A stretch of 64,000 nucleotides of DNA from positions 682,001 to 746,000 of the forward strand of contig JBAJFG010000446.1 of assembly GCA_037903475.1 (NCBI GenBank). The letters run 5' to 3'. The position numbers and the translations under genes were made by a program. Source of the DNA: Ancylostoma caninum. Lineage: Eukaryota > Nematoda > Chromadorea > Rhabditida > Ancylostomatidae. Below, piece after piece: positions 57,624-64,000 of this stretch. Under the pieces are notes generated by a model. The model ran no database searches. It was not told the DNA's origin and worked only from the letters and a program-made list of their open reading frames with translations. The first letter of the stretch is position 1. Each line of letters starts with the position of its first letter.

Positions 57624-59368
57624 CCATCAGTGGCACGTTTTTCCTCCTGTTGGTAAAGTTGTTGCAAAAGCGTCCACTGACAATGTCTTACTCTTCATAC
57701 AGACCGGGAACCTATTCCGTTCCTCACACATCATCACAAATGTTAACAGCAGGAAAATGGACTCGTTTGCTCAGAATGTGAGCATGGCTTGCACACGATC
57801 TTTTCAGGAAATCCATTTATTTACTTGGGTATAACAATTCAAATAATCTGATGTATCGTGAAGACTTCACCATACACGAAAGCAGGTTTATCTGATTAAT
57901 TATCTAATTATTCATTCACTCACTTATTCATTTATTCAAATACCACCTCAAAATACATAACCTCGCCCAATATTCGCCCAAGTGGAAAATGAGTCTTTTA
58001 ATTGTTCCAAAATTTTTTTCTACAATGACCCCTCCAAAGGGCGCTAGCATTAGCTTCGCGTATGTTACATGGCCCATATCGCTACATGCATCGAACAAGA
58101 AATGGGAAAAGTACGCTCAGGGCCAATCCAATTTCATTCATCATTTTTTCTCCAAGCTCATTCTCCTGGCAAGCTCATAAAAGAGCACCCAAGTAAAGGA
58201 GCGAAAACGTTGAAGGCAACACTCACACTGAAAATAAGTTTCCTAGCATTTGTGCTGATTTCAAGGATGTCATTAACTGCACTGTAACTAAAAAGATATC
58301 ACTTCGAATTCTGCAGTTACTCGAGTATTGAAACTAAAACGCATGCATGAATGCATCCACCATGCCCAATTTCGATCCATTCTCCGCCTTCTTTCTGGTC
58401 GTGTGCAGTTGTGTTTATCAGCTCATACGGGATCAACAGGGATTTTCCGACAACGCTGAGCCATTCCGCGGCCACATCCATTTCAGGCGCTAGACTTCGT
58501 ACGCATGGTCATGTAATTGGCAATCTACAACATAGTATTTTCTCGAACATTGTATTTATGGATGGGTTTTTCTCTGTTATGGACACGAAATGAGCCCCCG
58601 GAAAAGAATTTGATGAAAAAAAAATTGACATTTTTTTTATCGTGAGTGCTACCTTTAACAGTTTCGCGAACACTCTATTTCATGTCACTTCTTGGTGAAA
58701 CATTCATAGTTAGCGAATTCTTACGTGGCAATGTACTAGCAAACATACTATACCCACATTGGGCAAAGCACACCTTCTTCGCAATTGCTTTATAAGGTAT
58801 TTTGAACTGGGACAATCAAGGTAACTATGAAATCTTTGGAAATCCCCTAATAATGGAGGCACTACAAGCATGAGAGAAACCTTCAGAAATCGCGCGCTGA
58901 ACAATAGTTCTTATGCAAAGCTAGCATTTGATGTTGAAAGGAAGAATAGTCACGTGGGATCACATGCCCGACCAGTCAGGTGAAAGCGCGCATGTCCCAA
59001 GTGAAAATCGGTTGCGTGAATGTGTTAACGATGCGAATTGTCTTTTTGTTTCCGCATCGACTTGAACGAAAGTGTCTTCATTGTGGCCAACAACATCATC
59101 TTTTGCGCCGTTCTTGACACCCAGCGAGCGCCTTCATTCCAGTGATTAAAACCTCTCAAAAAGCGAAGAACCTTTTCATGTAGTCCAAACCACGAATGTC
59201 CGTAACACTGATTTTCATTAATCGTTAATCATAGGTTTCCAATCCGCAGTAAACCGTGAATCGTAAGTGAAGAGATACGGTCCACAAAACATCAGCCCAT
59301 GCTCAGCAAATCCATCTCAGGACCTGAACCACATGCACCCCATGAGTGGAGCCTCGCATTGACAATTA
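57624..59368. other. intergenic between the peptide gene and the mariner
   Basis: AT-rich, with short frames only and no recognised feature. Confidence 0.35.
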
Positions 59369-60651
59369 TTAGGTACGTGCAAAAGTTCCGGGGCAGTTGC
59401 ACCTAATTTTTCAAAACGCCATAACTTGACTCACAGTCAGCACTTTTGTTCAAAGCAAAAAGCATTGGCATCTCCGTAATGTTACCAATGTGGCACAAAA
59501 AATATTTTTCGGGAAGCTGAAAATTTGACAGGTCTACACCTGTAATAGTGGCACACGTCGTTTTCCAGTAGGGTCTGTTCATTAAAAGTTTTACAGCGGA
59601 GGTAAAGCCATAGAAGGTTGAAATGGGGGTAGTCTGTTGGAGGCAGATGTAAGGAGTAATACAGGTTAGGCTAGAGTTTAGGAGCACGAATGACCAATTC
59701 TTTATACGGTTGACAGTGTAACATGGTGGTGTGCGTCAACGTACAGCCGGTTCAGACCACATATTTCCGCCTGTGTTGACCCTGTGCTTAAGAGTTTCCC
59801 CGTGATTACTTCAGGGAAAAGAAACTACTATAGGGCGATTATTGTGCATTCATTTGGGAAAAATTCATAGTAGATGAGTCACGTTACTGACCATGGAATG
59901 TCAAAAAGTTTTTAAAAGAAGGTAGTGATGGTTCAACTACTTTTTAGGTGGGTGGCAGGAGCCCAGACCTAGGGCTATCTTCCTCCTATTGTCGCACCTG
60001 ACCAGTTTTCAATCAACAATAACAATTCTTCCATGAAACGAATTGTTAGAAATTCTGAAAGGCGAATATCTGCAGACTTGCCAGTGTGGACGTTGGTGCT
60101 CTTCGCTCAACTCACGCAAAATCCATCTACTCATCTTCCCCTTCTTACCGATTTTCTTCAAGTGACGAGACATTGTTGAGTAAATTTCCCATAATGACTT
60201 GCACACTTTGCATAGGGTTTGGTTCGACCTGCTCTTTCCTGCCGCCTTTGCGATGACCAGATCTTTGACCAACTTGTGAAGCATTTCCCAGGCTCTCATC
60301 TCCGCTCGGAAGTCCTAGGAACCTTCGAGCACCTGGCGTTCCAGAGAACATGCTCCCCACAAACGCATTATTGATGCTATGGGTAGCTTCTCTCGTTGAT
60401 AGTCTAGATTTGATTTCATAAAGCGAAATTCCCCAAATTATTGCACAGCTCATAGCATTGATTTTGCACCCAAAACAGAGCAACGATGTGACGTAGACCC
60501 GAGCCAAAAGTGATATAGGTAGCGGATGTTTCAGGCTACCAGGCTGCCAGCATACATGAAAACCGTTGCAGGATATCGTAAGCGCAAAGAGCAAAACGAC
60601 TTTGAACGGTGAAATACCATGAACTGCCCCGGAACTTTTGCACGCACCTAA
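59369..60651 (-). mobile_element. degenerate full-size mariner element
   Basis: The ends TTAGGTACGTGCAAAAGTTC and the inverted TTAGGTGCGTGCAAAAGTTC are flanked by TA (59367-59368 and 60652-60653), with about 30-bp terminal repeats. At 1283 bp it has the usual mariner length. The minus strand keeps transposase pieces in order across frameshifts: IIWGISLYEIKSR and EATHSINNAF with GDESL (N-terminal helix-turn-helix), then TMSRHLKKIGKKGKMSRWIL and RELSEEHQR, and near the far end LPPTDYPHFNLLWLYLRCKT, matching the PTDYHFF region of the third catalytic Asp. Multiple frameshifts and stops mean it is inactive. Confidence 0.92.
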
Positions 60652-61286
60652 TAAATAGAAAGGCTTGAACTCACTAAGTCAACCTATAAGAATATCTATG
60701 CGTGTCCAATGCTGAGAAAGGTTTAGTATGTCGAAAAAGCTTTGCTGATCTGTACCTGTTCAATTAACCATTCGAGCCAAACAAAAAAATTAACTCAGAA
60801 GCTCTTCTCTAGTGATAAAGACCAAGAAAGCCAGAGTTTAAAAGAGAACGAGAAGGAAATTACGTGAAGGAGACGTAATCCTACGAGAACAAAGAAGGAA
60901 AAAAAGTACCGCATGCAGGACCGAACGACACGACTTCATCACGAAAACTGGCTCCACCGTAAATTCAGGAGGGAATATAAAGATTTTACGAAGTGAGGTT
61001 GCCGCTCCACTAGCTACACACCCTTGGAGATAACAGCTACTGAGGTCAATCGAGCACATGTAACTCTGACTTATGTGGTGATAAAATAGTTGCAGCATTC
61101 TTTCAGTGTATACAATTCACATTTGACCAGATTTTCGCTGGAACTACTGGTTTTGATGGGAGTGAAATCTGCTTCAGAATTCGACAACAAGAACCAAATA
61201 TGGTAATGCATCCATGTCTTTCCGGTCGTTTTCGAGTAAAAATCATAAAGACTCAATTAGGTCAGAAAGCAGGTGTATGAAACTTC
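60652..61286. other. 3' flank of peptide gene 2
   Basis: Short frames only; no feature recognised. Confidence 0.35.
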
Positions 61287-61333
61287 TTTATTGTTTCATT
61301 GTAAAAAATAGCATCAATATAATAGACAGTGTT

Positions 61334-61711
61334 TCACTTTCCAATGAAACCTCCATATCCAAGGCCACAGCCAAGGCCACCATACATTCCCATGTATCCC
61401 ATTCCCCAACCACCGTATGCGCAGTTCATCATTCCTCCGCCAAATCCGCCACCAAACATTCCGGGCTGAAATATGAATCCATGTTCTGGCTTTAGCTATG
61501 CCAATGTTACAAAACAGTACAAAGAGTAGTTGTGCCGTTGACTCCATGGCGAATGTGCTTAGGAGAATGAACACGGCGAAGAAGATTCTGAAACAGGATG
61601 ACAGTGCATGAAACACAAAATTAGCGAAATCTCGTCTCAAAATCCATATTTAGATTTTTTGAAATAGAAAAATCCAATGCTAAAATTTACTCACGGATAG
61701 GAAGAGGGCAT
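61334..61711 (-). CDS. Gly/Met/Tyr-rich secreted peptide, paralogue 2
   Basis: Minus strand, three exons: 61695-61711, 61521-61587 and 61334-61465, with introns of 107 bp (GTGAGT to TGTTTCAG) and 55 bp (GTACTG to ATTTCAG). Exons 1 and 2 are 17 and 67 nt, exactly as in paralogue 1. The 71 residues have a signal peptide (MPSSYPIFFAVFILLSTFAM, then ESTA), then QLLFPGMFGGGFGGGMM, NCAYGGWGMGYMGMYGG and LGCGLGYGGFIGK. The C-terminal 33 residues differ from paralogue 1 at only two positions, while the exon-3 start is shorter. A polyadenylation signal (AATAAA on the minus strand) lies at 61287-61292. Function is unknown; an antimicrobial or cuticle-associated role is inference. Confidence 0.87.
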
Positions 61712-61764
61712 CGCACTGATTACTGAGGCAGGTGGGTGCACTGTGTGTGTTCCAGATGCGTCCA

Positions 61765-61868
61765 CTTTTATAGCTCCTCACAAGTACTCGCCAACACTGT
61801 TTTCAAACAGACTCCACCGGAAAGCTTGCAGTATTTGCCTTAGCACATGCTATTATGTGTGAAGTACC
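61765..61868 (-). promoter_or_regulatory. promoter of Gly-rich peptide gene 2
   Basis: On the minus strand GGTACTTCACAC (61857-61868), then GGCAAATACTGCAAGCTTTC and CGGTGG, and the TATA box TATAAAAG (61765-61772) about 54 bp upstream of the ATG. It parallels the block order before paralogue 1. Confidence 0.65.
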
Positions 61869-62213
61869 AAACATTCGTTGTAAACTTGATATCGTAGAAG
61901 ACCCTTTATAAAAAACTAGGCAAACATTCCAACCCTGCCGTTCTAGTACTGGAAAGAAAGACTACGTGTTCTTTCTAAACAAGCAATTCGTAATGACGCA
62001 CACAGCTCTACAGCGTAATGTCTTCAACAATATCATCAATTTTGGCATCTTCAATAGTCCATCTCCTACGGCCTCTTCGAAAACTTTCTCCACCAACATC
62101 TCATGAATTCTTTCAATGTTTAAAAGAATGTTCATGCCTACTTTGACAAGCAAAATTCTAGTTATCTTGCAGAACCAATAGTTAATTCTATGCTTGATCT
62201 CATTCTTTATAAT
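61869..62213. other. no feature recognised
   Basis: The minus-strand frame 61962-62333 runs into the repeat at 62214 and has no domain. Confidence 0.3.
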
Positions 62214-63090
62214 CTCAGACAATTTCGATCCCGTTCCAAGCGCCGGCAAAACCCCGACGAAACCTTTGAACGAAAGAGTAGGGACGTGAGGACCAATAGC
62301 GGACAAACCAATAGCCCACATGTTGCGGGCCAAACGCGCTGTCGGGCGAATCGCGGGCTGAACGCAGATTCATTCGGGCTGATGTACGACCGTCGGGATT
62401 TGGCCCACTATGTGAAGAGTGTCGGGTATCGGCCCTTTTCGTGGCCACTGACCGCCGGCAAATATCTCCAAAAAGCGGCCTGAACGACTACATATTTCGG
62501 CTCAATAAAGACCTGGCTCGGTCGGAATGGTTGGTTGGTGATAGTAGGGACGTGATAAAGAATGGAGGCAACACCGAGATGGAAGAGATCGGCAGCATGA
62601 ACGGCCTAGTGGATAAAGCAGCGGACTCTCAGTCATTCATAAAGATGGTTTGTTCGAATCCTCTCAGTAATAGAAGAAGGCTAGCACTACGAAACCATGA
62701 ATGGACCTTGCAAACAGCCATCTTTTCGTATTTCTGATGTGGAATTGCGTATTTATGTTGTTTTTATGCTCCGGTGGCTCACTGTGGATCCATAATGACG
62801 TCGAACCCGGCACTCATCCGTCCGACACTGTGCGCGAGGTGTGAAAGATCCCCCGGGGTACTGGCGTCCAATCGACACGTAATTGTGAAGAATGCTGCCT
62901 TGTGCACTGGATTAAGAGCAGTAGCACCTGATGGTTTGCGGAAAGAACTCGGGCGGATAGGAATGCAAGCCCCGTTCTCAGCGGCCCTACAGCGGCCTGA
63001 ACGCGCAGCCAAAACACCCAAGCGCTCGCTCCGACCCGCGCCCCCCCCCCCTCTCGTTCTGAACGGGATTTGCCCCGGAAATTGTTTGAA
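62214..63090 (+). mobile_element. CTCAGACAATT-family element, copy 3, uninterrupted
   Basis: 877 bp, the reference copy for the family in this window. The left terminus is CTCAGACAATTTCGATCCCG, and the right terminus ends GGGATTTGCCCCGGAAATTG, an inverted match. Order: GC-rich arm, CGGCCTGAACGACTACATAT, GGTTGGTTGGTGATAGTAGG, tRNA-Arg-like head with A box CCTAGTGGATAAAGC (about 62605) and B-box-like GTTCGAATCC (about 62652), then a tail. No coding capacity. No clear target duplication. Confidence 0.78.
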
Positions 63091-64000
63091 ATGTTGGTGG
63101 TGAAACTAACATGCAGTAATCCGGCAGTACCTAACACACTCTTTTTAACTCTGAATCAAAAGAACCACGCAACACCAAAATTCGTGCAATCTCCTGATAG
63201 ATATTTCTTTTCGAGACGTAGTAGAGACTGTAGAATCTCGGACCACGTCATCACAAATAGGCTACACCCATAAGGACCCGTTTTTGATACCTTCTTCTGG
63301 CAGTTTAACGAAACCAGCCGTGGTACTGGATGTGAAGATATCAACGAACCAGGGATTGTCACCTCACTTGTCACTGACTCCACTCTTTAGCACTGCCAAA
63401 AATTTTTTCACATGGTATATGATAAAGCCAATATTACGAAAATGCGTGGTGAAGAGAGCAGCTTCTAAAACTTTCTCTGCACGCCGACAAAACCCAAGGA
63501 AACTTCAAAAACCATGTCTCATAAAGGCTAAGAGTTTCACACTACGAGCGGGCGCGGCATACCTCTCTCTGAGTAAGCAGGCATTTACTATAAACTCTCT
63601 TGCTACCTTCAGAAGATTCGCCATCCCTAGCGTAACTACCTATTAACAAAGCAATGGTGCAGTTCCAGCTTTAACTCGTTATGATTTGGATGGAAATACT
63701 GATTTCTACTCACGTGTAATAATAATTATTTTTTAACGTCTGTCCCAAACAGTGTAATAAATGTATCTGGAGAAAAAAATGTATGCCTATACATTGTATG
63801 TGCAGGCATGAGGTCGCCCGGGAAGGGAAAAACTACACAAACATCAACTCGCTTATCTATCTGAGAAGGTCTCTCGGATGACAACAGCCGAGCAAACTCT
63901 CCAAGAAGAATGCATTCTGTCGTATGTGTTATTACTCCAGAGAACATTACTGCACTGCGCCTTCTTGCTTGATGTCCGATGAAATGTCCCCGAACGAAGA
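63091..64000. other. no supportable gene
   Basis: A 120-codon plus-strand frame at 63284-63646 is open but overlapped by other frames and has no recognised domain. Confidence 0.3.

Overview
The window looks like nuclear DNA of a nematode, most likely a strongylid (hookworm-like). The reasons are: split genes with short GT-AG introns (43 to 206 bases), several with TTTCAG-type acceptors; tiny exons coding for small secreted peptides; a CR1-like LINE; mariner relics; and a very high load of small inverted-repeat elements. There are no operons in the bacterial sense, no CRISPR arrays and no intact tRNA or rRNA genes. The species call is inference.

Genes are sparse. I could assemble five gene models or partial models by joining exons in phase. 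They are: (1) a globin-like gene on the minus strand at 5.1-5.7 kb, of which only the first three exons are visible; (2) a small cysteine-rich Ly6-like secreted or membrane protein at 39.7-40.3 kb; (3) a Thr-rich mucin-like exon at 45.2-45.8 kb; (4) a single-pass membrane protein with a Lys/Gly-rich tail at 52.7-53.2 kb; (5) two paralogous Gly/Met/Tyr-rich secreted peptides, each with three exons, tail to tail at 57.1 and 61.7 kb, which also share promoter sequence. A few weaker coding-like segments (7.2-7.6, 25.2, 28.1, 38.9 kb) are listed with low confidence.

Layout: 0-7 kb holds a mariner deletion derivative and the globin-like gene. 7-13 kb holds coding-like duplicated segments and more mariner-type elements. 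13-29 kb is gene-poor, with hAT-type MITEs and a tRNA-derived SINE. 29-33 kb and 42-44 kb are two stacks of nested insertions, each up to four layers deep, in copies of one roughly 0.88-kb element family whose least interrupted copy is at 62.2-63.1 kb. 33-38 kb and 40-42 kb hold further MITEs and minisatellites. 50.3-52.3 kb holds a GC-rich foldback-like element, a (GT)99 tract and a roughly 115-bp tandem array. 57-62 kb holds the peptide pair with a degenerate full-size mariner between its members.

The most unusual pattern is that four unrelated-looking inverted-repeat elements (29911-32688, 40722-41492, 42380-43577, 50300-51001) carry tandem arrays that repeat a motif from their own termini. 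Two have TA flanks. One sits in a CTCAG site with a TCA duplication, as Tc4/Tc5-type elements do.
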